48,967 bases of DNA from Streptomyces sp. WAC06614 (GCF_003949795.1 NZ_RPRY01000014.1:1-48967), one strand, 5' to 3'; shown: positions 25,536-34,614, numbered from the stretch's first letter. The notes: generated by a model not told the origin, from the sequence alone. A program made the numbers and translations.

Positions 25536-27268
25536 TTGCCGGCCTCCTTGCCACCGGTGACGGCCTGGGTCTCAGCGCCGTGGTCCAACAGGTGGTCCAG
25601 CGCGGCGATCTCCGGGTGGTGGAGGTCGAACGCCGGGGATTCCGAACGGATGCGCGGCAGGGTGAGGAAGTTGTGCCGCGGCGGCGGGCAGGACGTCGCC
25701 CACTCCAGCGAGCGGCCGTAGCCCCACGGGTCGTCGACCTCGATCTTCTTGCCGTACTTGGCGGTCTTCCACACGTTGTAGAAGAACGGCAGCATCGACA
25801 GGCCGAGGAGGAACGAGCTGATCGTGGAGATGGTGTTCAGCGTGGTGAAGCCGTCCGCGGCGAGGTAGTCCGCGTAACGACGCGGCATGCCTTCGACACC
25901 CAGCCAGTGCTGCACCAGGAACGTGCCGTGGAAGCCCACGAACAGCGTCCAGAAGGTGATCTTGCCGAGGCGCTCGTCCAGCATCTTGCCCGTCATCTTC
26001 GGCCACCAGAAGTGGAAGCCGGAGAACATCGCGAAGACCACGGTGCCGAAGATGACGTAGTGGAAGTGCGCGACGACGAAGTACGAGTCGGAGACGTGGA
26101 AGTCCAGCGGGGGCGAGGCCAGGATGACGCCGGTCAGACCACCGAAGGTGAAGGTGATCAGGAAGCCGACGGCCCAGAGCATCGGGGTCTCGAAGGACAG
26201 CGAGCCCTTCCACATGGTGCCGATCCAGTTGAAGAACTTCACACCGGTCGGGACCGCGATCAGGAAGGTCATGAAGGAGAAGAACGGCAGCAGCACACCA
26301 CCGGTGACGTACATGTGGTGGGCCCACACGGTCACGGAGAGGCCGGCGATCGAGATCGTCGCGGCGATCAGACCGATGTAACCGAACATCGGCTTGCGCG
26401 AGAAGACCGGGATGACCTCGGAGATGATGCCGAAGAACGGTAGCGCGATGATGTACACCTCTGGGTGTCCGAAGAACCAGAAGAGGTGTTGCCAGAGCAG
26501 CGCTCCACCGTTGGCCGCGTCGAAGACGTGGGCACCGAACTTGCGGTCGGCCTCCAGCGCGAAGAGCGCGGCGGCGAGCACCGGGAAGGCGAGCAGGACC
26601 AGGACACCGGTCAGCAGCACGTTCCAGGTGAAGATCGGCATGCGGAACATCGTCATGCCCGGAGCGCGCATGCAGATGATCGTGGTGATGAAGTTGACCG
26701 AGCCGAGGATCGTACCGAAGCCCGAGAAGGCCAGACCCATGATCCACATGTCGGCGCCGATGCCCGGCGAACGGACCGCGTCCGACAGCGGGGAGTAGGC
26801 GAACCAGCCGAAGTCGGCGGCACCGTTCGGCGTCACGAAGCCGGCCACCGCGATGGTCGAGCCGAAGAGGTACAGCCAGTACGCGAACATGTTCAGCCGC
26901 GGGAACGCCACGTCGGGCGCGCCGATCTGCAGCGGCATGATCCAGTTCGCGAATCCGGCGAACAGCGGCGTCGCGAACATCAGCAGCATGACGGTGCCGT
27001 GCATCGTGAACGCCTGGTTGAACTGCTCGTTCGACATGATCTGCGTGCCCGGACGGGCAAGCTCGGCGCGCATGAACAGAGCCATGATGCCGCCGATGAT
27101 GAAGAACACGAACGAGGTGACCAGGTAGAGCGTGCCGATCGTCTTGTGGTCGGTGGTGGTCAGCCACTTCACGACCACGTTGCCGGGCTGCTTGCGCCGT
27201 ACCGGCAGCTCGTTCTCGTAAGAGGCTTCAGCTGCCGCGGCACCCTGAGGTTCGTTGAGGATGCTCAC
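25532..27268 (-). CDS. ctaD: Cytochrome c oxidase subunit I
   Basis: Catalytic heme a/heme a3-CuB subunit reducing O2 to water and pumping protons. The 578-residue protein has twelve membrane helices. Key motifs are FTMHGTVM (low-spin heme His), [18 protein letters not shown] (CuB His and cross-linked Tyr), WAHHMY (CuB His pair) and HFHYVIFG (heme a3 and a ligands). Length and C-terminal tail are normal for actinobacteria. It overlaps ctaC and ctaF by 4 bp at each end. Confidence 0.98.
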   Translation of the reverse strand: MSILNEPQGAAAAEASYENELPVRRKQPGNVVVKWLTTTDHKTIGTLYLVTSFVFFIIGGIMALFMRAELARPGTQIMSNEQFNQAFTMHGTVMLLMFATPLFAGFANWIMPLQIGAPDVAFPRLNMFAYWLYLFGSTIAVAGFVTPNGAADFGWFAYSPLSDAVRSPGIGADMWIMGLAFSGFGTILGSVNFITTIICMRAPGMTMFRMPIFTWNVLLTGVLVLLAFPVLAAALFALEADRKFGAHVFDAANGGALLWQHLFWFFGHPEVYIIALPFFGIISEVIPVFSRKPMFGYIGLIAATISIAGLSVTVWAHHMYVTGGVLLPFFSFMTFLIAVPTGVKFFNWIGTMWKGSLSFETPMLWAVGFLITFTFGGLTGVILASPPLDFHVSDSYFVVAHFHYVIFGTVVFAMFSGFHFWWPKMTGKMLDERLGKITFWTLFVGFHGTFLVQHWLGVEGMPRRYADYLAADGFTTLNTISTISSFLLGLSMLPFFYNVWKTAKYGKKIEVDDPWGYGRSLEWATSCPPPRHNFLTLPRIRSESPAFDLHHPEIAALDHLLDHGAETQAVTGGKEAGK

Positions 27269-28233
27269 AGTTTGTTCGTCTCCGCGTTACGGGCCGGGTC
27301 GGTCTGCTTGATGCCGGCCGGGAGGAAGCCGGTCTGCCCCTTCTCGGCCAGCTCCTTGAGGTGCTTCTGGTACTCCTCGGGAGAGACGACCTTGACGTTG
27401 AAGAGCATCCGGGAGTGGTCCACGCCGCACAGCTCGGCGCACTTGCCCATGAAGACGCCTTCTTCGTTCGGGGTGACCTCGAAGACGTTGGTGTGGCCCG
27501 GGATGACGTCCTGCTTGAACAGGAAGGGGACCACCCAGAAGGAGTGGATGACGTCGTTGGACGACAGGATGAAGCGGACCTTCTCCCCCTTGGGGAGGTA
27601 GAGGGTCGGGCCGGGCCAGCCCTTCTCGGCGTTCACATCGGCCGGGGTGCCCTTCTCGTAGACGCCCTCGGCGCCCGCCGGGAAGTCCTTGGTGAACCGG
27701 TCCGGGATGGACTCCAGACCCTTCGGGGCCGCGCCGGCCTTCGGGGTCGCCGCGTCACCGTCGACGTTCTCGATGTAGTTGAAGCCCCAGCTCCACTGGA
27801 AGCCCACCACGTTGATGGTGTGCTGCGGCTTCGCGGAGAGGGACAGCAGCTTCGACTCGTCGCGCGCGGTGAAGTAGAAGAGCACCGAGACGATGATGAG
27901 CGGGACCACGGTGTACAGCGCCTCGATGGGCATGTTGTACCGGGTCTGCGGAGGGACCTCCACCTTCGTGCGGCTGCGCCGGTGGAAGATGACGCTCCAG
28001 ATGATCAGGCCCCAGACCAGGATGCCCGTGACCAGGGCGGCAGCCCACGACCCCTGCCACAGGGAGAGGATGCGCGGCGCCTCCTCGGTGACCGGGTCGG
28101 GCATTCCGAGGCGGGGGAAGTCTTTATATGTGCAACCAGTGGCGGTCGCCAGGACCGCGCCCGCAGTCAGCGCCTGCAGCAGCTTCCGCCGCATCGGGCG
28201 CCGCGGCGAGCGGTCGGAGCCGTAGGGACTCAC
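27265..28233 (-). CDS. ctaC: Cytochrome c oxidase subunit II
   Basis: CuA-bearing subunit receiving electrons from QcrC. The 322-residue lipoprotein has a signal ending at Cys34 (LATATGC), two membrane helices (about 60-80 and 100-125) and a cupredoxin domain. The binuclear copper ligands are in [12 protein letters not shown] (C265, C269, H273, M276). An insertion between helix 2 and the cupredoxin core (about 165-205) is usual in actinobacteria and contacts the cytochrome cc. GTG start at 28233 with GGGAAGG 6 nt upstream. First gene of ctaCDF, divergent from the desulfurase-TusA gene. Confidence 0.97.
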   Translation of the reverse strand: MSPYGSDRSPRRPMRRKLLQALTAGAVLATATGCTYKDFPRLGMPDPVTEEAPRILSLWQGSWAAALVTGILVWGLIIWSVIFHRRSRTKVEVPPQTRYNMPIEALYTVVPLIIVSVLFYFTARDESKLLSLSAKPQHTINVVGFQWSWGFNYIENVDGDAATPKAGAAPKGLESIPDRFTKDFPAGAEGVYEKGTPADVNAEKGWPGPTLYLPKGEKVRFILSSNDVIHSFWVVPFLFKQDVIPGHTNVFEVTPNEEGVFMGKCAELCGVDHSRMLFNVKVVSPEEYQKHLKELAEKGQTGFLPAGIKQTDPARNAETNKL

Positions 28234-28314
28234 GTAGCGCCTTCCCGAGAGTCTCGGCCCGCGCGACCGGCTGCGGCCGTCTTGCGTGTCGGTCGCCGGC
28301 CCTGACGCGGGCAG

Positions 28315-28343
28315 GGGTTTGGATGTTTATGCGGACCAAACCC
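28315..28343. promoter_or_regulatory. 8-bp inverted repeat, candidate operator upstream of ctaC
   Basis: GGGTTTGG (28315-28322) and CCAAACCC (28336-28343) are perfect inverted copies around a 13-nt spacer that is AT-rich for this genome. The site lies 82 bp upstream of ctaC in the 341-bp divergent region 28234-28574. That region otherwise shows no gene and no promoter I could assign. Confidence 0.45.
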
Positions 28344-28574
28344 TACTGGACGCTATTTGGGGCCGCGCGGGGAGGGTGCCCAACGCGCCGCTACTGCCCC
28401 CGAAGGGGTGGCTCGGCCGTACGGGGGACGGCCCGACCGCCCCGGAACGGCGGGCTCCGGCAGCCGTCTGACGCCCCCTGACCTGCCGTACGGCGCAGGC
28501 CCGGAGAGCCCGCGGCGGTGGCCGGCCGCGGGCCGCCCGGCGGTCCCGGGCCGGGGGTGCCCTACGGTGACGGG

Positions 28575-29963
28575 ATGCCGTACTTCGACGTCGCGTCCGC
28601 CGCCCCGCTCCACCCGGTCGCCCGACAGGCGCTGCTCGCCTCGCTGGACGAGGGCTGGGCCGACCCCGTACGGCTCTACCGGGAGGGCCGGCGGGCCCGG
28701 CTGCTGCTGGACGCGGCGCGGGAGGCGGCGGCGGAGGCGGTGGGCTGCCGTCCGGACGAACTCGTCTTCACTCCTTCGGGGACGCACGCGGTTCACTCCG
28801 GCATCGCCGGGGCGCTGGCGGGGCGCCGGCGGGTGGGCGGCCACCTGGTGGTCTCGGCCGTCGAACACAGTGCGGTGCTGCACGCGGCCGAGGCCCACGC
28901 GGCGGCCGGCGGGAGCGTGAGCACGGTCGGGGTGTCCCGGGCGGGCGCCGTCTCGGCCGAGGACTGGCAGGAGGCACTGCGGGAGGACACCGCCCTGGCC
29001 TGCCTGCAGTCGGCCAACCACGAGGTGGGCACCGTCCAGCCGGTGGCGGAGGTGGCCGCGGTGTGCGCGGCGGCCGGGGTGCCGCTGCTGGTGGACGCGG
29101 CGCAGTCGCTGCCGTGGGAGCGGGTGCCGGAAGGCTGGTCGCTGGCGACGGCCAGCGCCCACAAGTGGGGCGGCCCGCCCGGGGTCGGGCTGCTGGCGGT
29201 CCGCAAGGGCGTCCGGTTCTCCCCCCAAGGCCCCGCCGACGAGAGGGAGTCGGGCCGCTCCCCCGGCTTCCCCAACCTGCCGGCCGTGGTCGCCGCGGCG
29301 GCCTCGCTGCGGGCGGTACGGGCCGAGGCGGAGGAGGAGGCGCGCCGGCTGCGGGTCCTGGTGGACCGGTTGCGGCGGCGGGTGGCCCGCCTGGTCCCGG
29401 ACGTGGAGGTGGTCGGCGACCCGGACCGGCGGCTGCCGCACCTGATGACGTTCTCCTGCCTGTACGTGGACGGCGAGACCCTGCTGCACGAACTGGACCG
29501 GGCGGGCTTCTCGGTCTCCTCCGGCTCCTCGTGCACGAGCTCGACGCTGACGCCGAGCCATGTGCTGCGGGCGATGGGGGTGCTGTCGGAGGGGAACGTC
29601 CGGGTGTCCCTGCCGACGGGCACGACGGCGGCGGAGGTGAACGCGTTCCTGGAGGTACTGCCGGGGGTGGTGGCCGGGGTACGCGAACGCCTGGGCGTCC
29701 ACCCGGCCCCGCAGGTGGCCCCGGTGGCGGAGTCGGTGGAGGTCGACGCGGTGGGGCTGCGGTGCCCGCAGCCGGTGATCGAGCTGGCGAAGGCGATCGG
29801 CACCGTGGCGGTGGGCGGCGTGGTCACGGTCCTGTCGGACGACGAGGTGGCCCGCCTGGACATCCCGGCGTGGTGCACCCTGCGGGGCCACGAGTACCTC
29901 GGCGAGGCGGAGGCGGAAGCGGGCGGCGGGGCCGTGGCCTACCGGGTACGCCGGGCGGCGTGA
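28575..29963 (+). CDS. Cysteine desulfurase fused to TusA sulfur-carrier domain
   Basis: A 462-residue two-domain protein. The N-terminal IscS/NifS-like PLP domain (1-375) has H98, LVDAAQ (D174, Q177), Schiff-base K197 in SAHKWGG and the persulfide cysteine C320 in SSGSSCTSS. The C-terminal TusA/SirA domain (about 387-462) has the sulfur-accepting Cys397 in GLRCPQP. The desulfurase could pass persulfide sulfur to its own TusA domain for tRNA thiolation, cofactor or respiratory-protein sulfuration; the recipient is unknown. ATG at 28575 fits the family N-terminus (MPYFDVASAAPLHP); no strong ribosome site. Divergent from ctaC. Confidence 0.93.
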   Translation: MPYFDVASAAPLHPVARQALLASLDEGWADPVRLYREGRRARLLLDAAREAAAEAVGCRPDELVFTPSGTHAVHSGIAGALAGRRRVGGHLVVSAVEHSAVLHAAEAHAAAGGSVSTVGVSRAGAVSAEDWQEALREDTALACLQSANHEVGTVQPVAEVAAVCAAAGVPLLVDAAQSLPWERVPEGWSLATASAHKWGGPPGVGLLAVRKGVRFSPQGPADERESGRSPGFPNLPAVVAAAASLRAVRAEAEEEARRLRVLVDRLRRRVARLVPDVEVVGDPDRRLPHLMTFSCLYVDGETLLHELDRAGFSVSSGSSCTSSTLTPSHVLRAMGVLSEGNVRVSLPTGTTAAEVNAFLEVLPGVVAGVRERLGVHPAPQVAPVAESVEVDAVGLRCPQPVIELAKAIGTVAVGGVVTVLSDDEVARLDIPAWCTLRGHEYLGEAEAEAGGGAVAYRVRRAA

Positions 29964-29993
29964 GCGGCTTATCGCTCAGCTCCGCCGGGGATG

Positions 29994-30010
29994 CGGGGGC
30001 GCAGCCCCCG
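29994..30010. terminator. Hairpin between desulfurase-TusA and methyltransferase genes
   Basis: CGGGGGC (29994-30000) and GCCCCCG (30004-30010) form a 7-bp stem with loop GCA between convergent genes. It belongs to a common Streptomyces GGGTGCGGGGGCGCAGCCCC-type element and overlaps the inverted repeat discussed as a possible rearrangement end. Confidence 0.6.
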
Positions 30011-30021
30011 TCAAGAGGGGG

Positions 30022-30810
30022 TCAGCCTCGGACGCCGATCAGGTGGAGGAGGGCGGCCACGCCGCGGTACGGGTCGGTGCGTCCGGCCCGTTCCTCGGCG
30101 GCCAGCAGCCGCTCCAGCTCCTGCTCCGGCGGCAGCTCGCGGCCGGCCTCGGTGCCGTCCGTGAACACCCGCACCCCGTACCAGGTGTGCAGCGGCGCCC
30201 CGATGCCCGACAGCGTCGAGGTCAGGTCGGCGAGCCGGTCCGCGCGGACGTCCAGGCCCAGCCGGTTGCGGTAGGCCACGGTGTCGAACGCCGCCAGCGT
30301 CGACGACCAGTCCCCGGCCAGGCCGGGCCGCATGGCCAGGGCGTCACCGTTGCGCACGAGCAGCGACAGCAGGCCTCCGGGCGCCAGCATCCGGGCCAGG
30401 CCGGCGAGCATGGCGTCCGGTTCGGGGACGTACATCAGCACGCCGTGGCACAGCACCACGTCGAAGCTGCCCGGCGTGAAGTGGGCGCCGGTCTCGCGGC
30501 CGTCGCCCTCCAGCAGCCGGACCCGGTCCTGGATGCCGGCCGGCTCCCGCTCCAGCGCCTCGCGCGCCACGGTGAGCATGCCCGCGTCGACCTCCAGGCC
30601 GGTCACCTGGTGCCCGGCCCGTGCCAGCCGAAGGGCCTGGGTGCCCTGGCCCATGCCGACGTCGAGCACCCTCAGCCGCTGTCCCACCGGGAAGCGGTGG
30701 GCGATCTGCTCCTCGACCTGGCGGCCGACGAGCTCCTGCCGGACGGCGTTCCGCAGCCCTCCCAGCCCCTCCAGCCAGAGCCGGGCGCCCCCCGCGAAGC
30801 TCTCGGTCAG
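30022..30810 (-). CDS. Class I SAM-dependent methyltransferase (apparent CTG start)
   Basis: A 262-residue methyltransferase with motif I VLDVGMGQG (48-56), acidic post-I TGLEVD, DVVLCHGVLMYV (motif IV) and LAPGGLLSLLV (motif VI); the substrate is unknown. A shorter reading from GTG at 30687 would leave motif I only 6 residues from the end. The frame stays open upstream with family-like sequence (TESFAGGARLWLEGLGGLR), and the best start is CTG at 30810, which overlaps the upstream TGA as CTGA. GGGGAA lies 5 nt before it. Likely coupled to the DUF3043 gene. Confidence 0.82.
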   Translation of the reverse strand: MTESFAGGARLWLEGLGGLRNAVRQELVGRQVEEQIAHRFPVGQRLRVLDVGMGQGTQALRLARAGHQVTGLEVDAGMLTVAREALEREPAGIQDRVRLLEGDGRETGAHFTPGSFDVVLCHGVLMYVPEPDAMLAGLARMLAPGGLLSLLVRNGDALAMRPGLAGDWSSTLAAFDTVAYRNRLGLDVRADRLADLTSTLSGIGAPLHTWYGVRVFTDGTEAGRELPPEQELERLLAAEERAGRTDPYRGVAALLHLIGVRG

Positions 30811-31409
30811 GGCCGTTCCCCGCGCTTGACCTGCGGCTTCGGCAGGCGCAGCCGGCGCATCTGGAGGGTGCGCATCAGGCCGTACGCGACGGCGCCGCGC
30901 TTGGGCTGGTCCGGGAACCGCTCGTTCAGGGCCTTGCGCAGGCGGATGAACAGGCCGATCGAGTCGAGGATGATCAGCGCGATGACACCGAGCCAGAGCA
31001 GCAGCGCGACGTTCTGGATGGCCGGCTGGCGGATCATGCTCAGCACCAGGATGACCACCGCGAGCGGCAGGAACATCTCGGCGACCGAGAAACGGGAGTC
31101 CACGTAGTCGCGGACGAACTTGCGCACGGGGCCCTTGTCCCGGGCCGGCAGGTAGCGCTCGTCGCCGTTGGCCAGCGCCTCGCGCTGCTTGGCGAGCTCC
31201 ACACGGCGGCGCTCGCGCGCCCGCTTGGCGTCCTCCTTGCGGTCGCCCGTCGAGGCCACCACGGCCTTGCGCTGCGACTGGGCGACGGCGCGCTTCGGCG
31301 TCGGGCGGCCCTTGGGGGCCTGGGGGTCACGGGGCTGCTTCGAGGCCTCGGCGCTCACCTTGTCGGCAGCGGCCGGCTTCTCTTCCTTGGAGGAACGGCT
31401 ACCAAACAC
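30807..31409 (-). CDS. DUF3043 family membrane protein
   Basis: A 200-residue protein of unknown function conserved in actinobacteria. A basic, Lys/Arg-rich cytoplasmic N-terminus (about 1-105) with the ERYLPARDKGPVRKFVRDYV segment precedes two membrane helices (about 112-130 and 134-155) and a basic tail. The start is GTG at 31409. It overlaps the methyltransferase by 4 bp and is divergent from pspA (283-bp gap). Confidence 0.9.
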   Translation of the reverse strand: MFGSRSSKEEKPAAADKVSAEASKQPRDPQAPKGRPTPKRAVAQSQRKAVVASTGDRKEDAKRARERRRVELAKQREALANGDERYLPARDKGPVRKFVRDYVDSRFSVAEMFLPLAVVILVLSMIRQPAIQNVALLLWLGVIALIILDSIGLFIRLRKALNERFPDQPKRGAVAYGLMRTLQMRRLRLPKPQVKRGERP

Positions 31410-31454
31410 AGACGCAAGCCTACGTGCTCACCGGCATGCGCCCCACCCCGGCGG

Positions 31455-31480
31455 GGAACGATCCGGCAACGGCGGGCGTC
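31455..31480 (+). promoter_or_regulatory. Candidate ECF-type promoter for pspA
   Basis: GGAAC (31455-31459), a 17-nt spacer and CGTC (31477-31480) fit the SigE-like envelope-stress promoter pattern, with the same spacing as the candidate upstream of the acyl-CoA ligase. It would leave a leader of about 205 nt before pspA. Motif evidence only. Confidence 0.35.
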
Positions 31481-31692
31481 TTGCTGGGTGACAGGTTTTC
31501 CACAGGATCCGGCCCTCGGGGTCCTCTCCTGGGACCACCTACTCCTCAGGCCTGACCGGGGCGCGGGTGTAGTCGTCCTGGAGGAGGAGCGCATCCGCAC
31601 TCGAACAGTGCGGTAATGGAAGCAGGGCCCTTACTGTGGGTCCTGAGGTCGACCTGGAGTCGTAGTCCGTCAGAAGGGGGCGCGCGAAGCCC

Positions 31693-32487
31693 ATGAGCGG
31701 TGTCATGAAGCGTATGGGGATGATCTTCCGCGCGAAGGCGAACAAGGCCCTTGACCGGGCCGAGGACCCGCGCGAGACCCTCGACTACTCGTACCAGAAG
31801 CAGCTGGAGCTGCTGCAGAAGGTCCGCCGGGGGGTCGCCGACGTCGCGACCTCCCGCAAGCGCCTGGAGCTCCAGCTCAACCAGCTCCAGGGCCAGTCCG
31901 CCAAGCTGGAGGAGCAGGGCCGCAAGGCGCTGGCGCTGGGCCGGGAGGACCTGGCCCGCGAGGCGCTGACCCGCCGGGCCTCGCTCCAGCAGCAGGTCAG
32001 CGACCTGGAGGTGCAGCACCAGACCCTCCAGGGCGAGGAGGAGAAGCTCACCCTCGCCGCGCAGCGGCTCCAGGCCAAGGTCGACGCCTTCCGGACGAAG
32101 AAGGAGACCATCAAGGCCACCTACACCGCCGCCCAGGCCCAGACCCGGATCGCGGAGTCCTTCTCCGGCATCTCGGAGGAGATGAGCGACGTCGGCCTGG
32201 CCATCCAGCGGGCCGAGGACAGGACGGCCCAGCTCCAGGCCCGTGCCGGTGCCATCGACGAGCTGCTGGCCTCCGGCGCGCTCGACGACCAGTCGGGCCT
32301 GGCCAAGGACGACATCCAGGCCGAGCTGGACCGGCTCTCCGGCGGCACGGACGTGGAGCTGGAGCTCCAGCGGATGAAGGCCGAGCTGGCCGGCGGCCCG
32401 TCGGCGCAGCAGCAGGCGATCGAGGGCGGCACCCCGGGCGCCGCGCAGCCGCAGCAGCAGACCCAGCACCGGTTCGACAAGCAGTAG
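31693..32487 (+). CDS. pspA: PspA/IM30 family phage-shock protein
   Basis: Membrane-stress protein of the PspA/Vipp1/ESCRT-III superfamily, forming helical assemblies on the cytoplasmic membrane. The 264-residue protein begins with an amphipathic helix (MKRMGMIFRAKANKALDRA) and a long coiled coil (about 25-215) including YQKQLELLQKVRRGV. The C-terminus is Gln-rich (GAAQPQQQTQH). ATG at 31693 is used, with AAGGGGG rather far upstream (12 nt); ATG at 31705 is possible. It precedes pspAA by 20 nt. Confidence 0.95.
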   Translation: MSGVMKRMGMIFRAKANKALDRAEDPRETLDYSYQKQLELLQKVRRGVADVATSRKRLELQLNQLQGQSAKLEEQGRKALALGREDLAREALTRRASLQQQVSDLEVQHQTLQGEEEKLTLAAQRLQAKVDAFRTKKETIKATYTAAQAQTRIAESFSGISEEMSDVGLAIQRAEDRTAQLQARAGAIDELLASGALDDQSGLAKDDIQAELDRLSGGTDVELELQRMKAELAGGPSAQQQAIEGGTPGAAQPQQQTQHRFDKQ

Positions 32488-32507
32488 GACGAGGACAGGG
32501 GCCCGTC

Positions 32508-32786
32508 ATGATTGTCCGCATCATGGGGGAAGGCCAGGTCGAGCTGGCCGACAGCTACTTCGCCGAGCTGAACGGCCTGGACGACGAGCTCCTGGCCGAG
32601 CTGGAGGCCGGCGACGGGCCCGGCTTCCGCCGGACGCTGGGCGCTCTGCTGGACGCCGTACGGCGTCTGGGGACGCCCCTTCCCGACGATGCGCTGGAGC
32701 CGAGCGAGCTGATCCTGCCGGGGCCGGACGCCACCCTGGAGGAGGTCAGGGAGCTGCTCGGCGACGACGGGCTCATTCCCGGCTGA
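32508..32786 (+). CDS. pspAA: PspA-associated protein PspAA
   Basis: A 92-residue acidic protein of the PspAA family encoded with pspA in actinobacteria and other groups. It begins MIVRIMGEGQVELAD and has a helical LDDELLAELEAGD segment. It is thought to act as a partner of PspA (established association, mechanism unclear). No pspB/pspC or toastrack-domain partner is next to it here. Confidence 0.88.
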   Translation: MIVRIMGEGQVELADSYFAELNGLDDELLAELEAGDGPGFRRTLGALLDAVRRLGTPLPDDALEPSELILPGPDATLEEVRELLGDDGLIPG

Positions 32787-32799
32787 CCGGCCGACGTCC

Positions 32800-32848
32800 C
32801 CGCCCCCGGCCCCGGCCCTACGTCAGCGGGGGCCGGGGCCGGGGGCGG
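32800..32848 (+). terminator. Hairpin after pspAA
   Basis: A 19-bp perfect stem (32800-32818 with 32830-32848, 11-nt loop) follows the pspAA stop. Its right arm lies in the last codons of the opposing membrane-protein gene, which encode a Gly-Pro repeat, so part of the pairing arises from coding bias. Confidence 0.5.
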
Positions 32849-33641
32849 TGTCGTCCTCCGGCGCCGTGCCCGGCCCGGGCGGCGGCGCCGTCGCCGGCGC
32901 CCCGGCCGGGTCCGGGGCGCCACCGATCCAGTCCTGGAACTTGCGCCGGGGCACCGCCCACCGCCGGTCGTGGTGGAAGGCACGCAGCCCGGCCTTGGCC
33001 CGGGCCTTGGGGCGGTTGGCGTAGAAGCGGCGGGCGTACGGGGAGCCGGGCCGGGCCAGCCGGACCGCCCCGATCAGGGCCACGAACGGGATCACCGTGC
33101 CCAGCAGGGCGGTGCGCGGTTTGCCCTTCCACAGGGCGACCAGGGCGATGAAGAAGTTGAGGGCGGTGTTGATGACCACCAGGCCCCGGTTCTGCCGTTC
33201 CTCCAGGGTCAGGTCGTTGACCCCGAAGGGCAGGAAGCCGCCGAGGACGAGCGCCACCAGGGCGGCGGTGAGCACCACGATCTCCACGCTCTTGCGGCCC
33301 TGCTCGCTCCAGTAGACGTCGTCCAGGTGCAGGATCAGCGCGAACTCGTCCAGCACCAGGCCCGCGCCGAGCCCGAACAGGACGGCCGAGATCAGCCCGC
33401 CGATGCTGTGATTGGTGCTGCCGATGGCGCCGAAGCCGCCGACGATCACCAGGACCACGCCGGGGACGACGTGGTGGACGTGGACGCCGCCGGGGGTGAC
33501 GTTCCGGAAGGGGCCCCGGCCGGCCCGGATCAGCCGGGTGATGGTCCGGGTGACCAGGAACGACAGGACGAACGAGATCAGGGCGAGCAGCATCGGGAGC
33601 TTCCCGGGCTCCACGATGTTCCGGTACCACCAGTGACCCAT
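32823..33641 (-). CDS. Multi-pass integral membrane protein, unknown function
   Basis: A 272-residue membrane protein with about six hydrophobic segments (roughly 15-33, 55-75, 78-100, 120-140, 160-178, 185-200). A striking GGVHVHHVVPG motif near residue 52 could bind a metal, and an acidic LDEFALILHLDDVYW loop follows. The cytoplasmic C-terminus is basic and then Pro/Gly-rich. ATG at 33641 has GGGGAG 8 nt upstream. I do not recognise a named function. It is divergent from cobS. Confidence 0.8.
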   Translation of the reverse strand: MGHWWYRNIVEPGKLPMLLALISFVLSFLVTRTITRLIRAGRGPFRNVTPGGVHVHHVVPGVVLVIVGGFGAIGSTNHSIGGLISAVLFGLGAGLVLDEFALILHLDDVYWSEQGRKSVEIVVLTAALVALVLGGFLPFGVNDLTLEERQNRGLVVINTALNFFIALVALWKGKPRTALLGTVIPFVALIGAVRLARPGSPYARRFYANRPKARAKAGLRAFHHDRRWAVPRRKFQDWIGGAPDPAGAPATAPPPGPGTAPEDDTAPGPGPR

Positions 33642-33670
33642 AACGCCATCTCCCCATTGGGCAGGATATG

Positions 33671-33681
33671 GGTAATTTACC
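33671..33681. promoter_or_regulatory. 11-bp palindrome in membrane protein/cobS divergent region
   Basis: GGTAATTTACC is a perfect palindrome in an 87-bp divergent gap and is notably AT-rich for this genome. It could be a regulator site or part of a -10 region. No cobalamin riboswitch is recognisable here. Confidence 0.35.
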
Positions 33682-33728
33682 GGTACGGATGATCTGCTGA
33701 TCGGCCCGACCCGGTACCGTTCGCGGCG

Positions 33729-34547
33729 ATGACCGCCACACCCTCCGCCCCGACCCCGGACCCGAGCGACGACCCGGCCCCGGGCCCGGGCCCGGATCCG
33801 GCCCCGGACCCGAGCTCCGGCGGCGCCCTCGCGGCCCCGCTCGCCGACGGTCTGCGCTTCGCCTTCGGCACCCTCACCGTGCTGCCGGTGCGGCTCACGC
33901 GCTGGGACCGCCCGGCCGCGCGCACGGGCATGCTCTGCGCCCCGCTGGCCGGCCTGGTCGTGGGGCTGACCGCCGCGGCCCTCGGCGCGGCCCTGCTCCT
34001 GCTGGGCGCCGGGCCGCTGCTGGCCGCCGTCGCCACCGTGTCCGTGCCGGCCGCCCTCACCCGGGGCCTGCACCTGGACGGGCTGGCCGACACCGCCGAC
34101 GGGCTGGGCAGCGGCAAACCGGCCGAGGCCGCGCTGCGGATCATGAAGCAGTCGGACATCGGCCCCTTCGGGGTGCTGGTGCTGCTGCTCTCGCTGCTGG
34201 CCCAGGTGGCCGCCCTCGCCGACGCCTGGGCCACCGGCTGGGCCCACGGCGCCCTGGCCGCCGTCACCGCCGCGGCCACCGCCCGGCTGGCCATGACCCT
34301 GGCCTCCCGTACCGGCGTCCCCCCGGCCCGGCCCGACGGCCTCGGCGCCGCCGTGGCCGGGGTGGTCCCGCGCCCCGGCGCACTCACCGTCGCCGTGCTC
34401 GCCCTCGCCGTGGCCGCCGGGCTCGCCGCGTCCGAACTGCTGCTGCGCCGCTGCGTCCGCCGGTTCGGCGGTGTCACCGGGGACGTGTTCGGCGCCCTCG
34501 CCGAGGTGTCCGCGGGCACCGTCCTGGTCGTCCTCGCCCTCGGCTGA
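33729..34547 (+). CDS. cobS: Adenosylcobinamide-GDP ribazoletransferase (cobalamin synthase)
   Basis: Last step of cobalamin synthesis, joining adenosylcobinamide-GDP and alpha-ribazole at the membrane. The 272-residue protein has several membrane helices and the family motifs HLDGLADTADG, MKQSDIGPFG and RRFGGVTGDVFGA. The first 30 residues are a Pro/Asp low-complexity tail. Its pathway partners cobU and cobT are about 9.5 kb away, unlike their usual adjacency. Confidence 0.95.
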   Translation: MTATPSAPTPDPSDDPAPGPGPDPAPDPSSGGALAAPLADGLRFAFGTLTVLPVRLTRWDRPAARTGMLCAPLAGLVVGLTAAALGAALLLLGAGPLLAAVATVSVPAALTRGLHLDGLADTADGLGSGKPAEAALRIMKQSDIGPFGVLVLLLSLLAQVAALADAWATGWAHGALAAVTAAATARLAMTLASRTGVPPARPDGLGAAVAGVVPRPGALTVAVLALAVAAGLAASELLLRRCVRRFGGVTGDVFGALAEVSAGTVLVVLALG

Positions 34548-34614
34548 CCGCCGGGACCGCCCGCCCCGGGCCGGGACCGGGGTCGTACGCTCTGGTGCCG
34601 TGGAAGGGACCTCC

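Noticed and set aside
32800..32848. GGGGCC-rich repeat as a special repeat element
   Set aside because: Its right half encodes a Gly-Pro repeat at the C-terminus of the membrane protein; a terminator role is enough to explain it.
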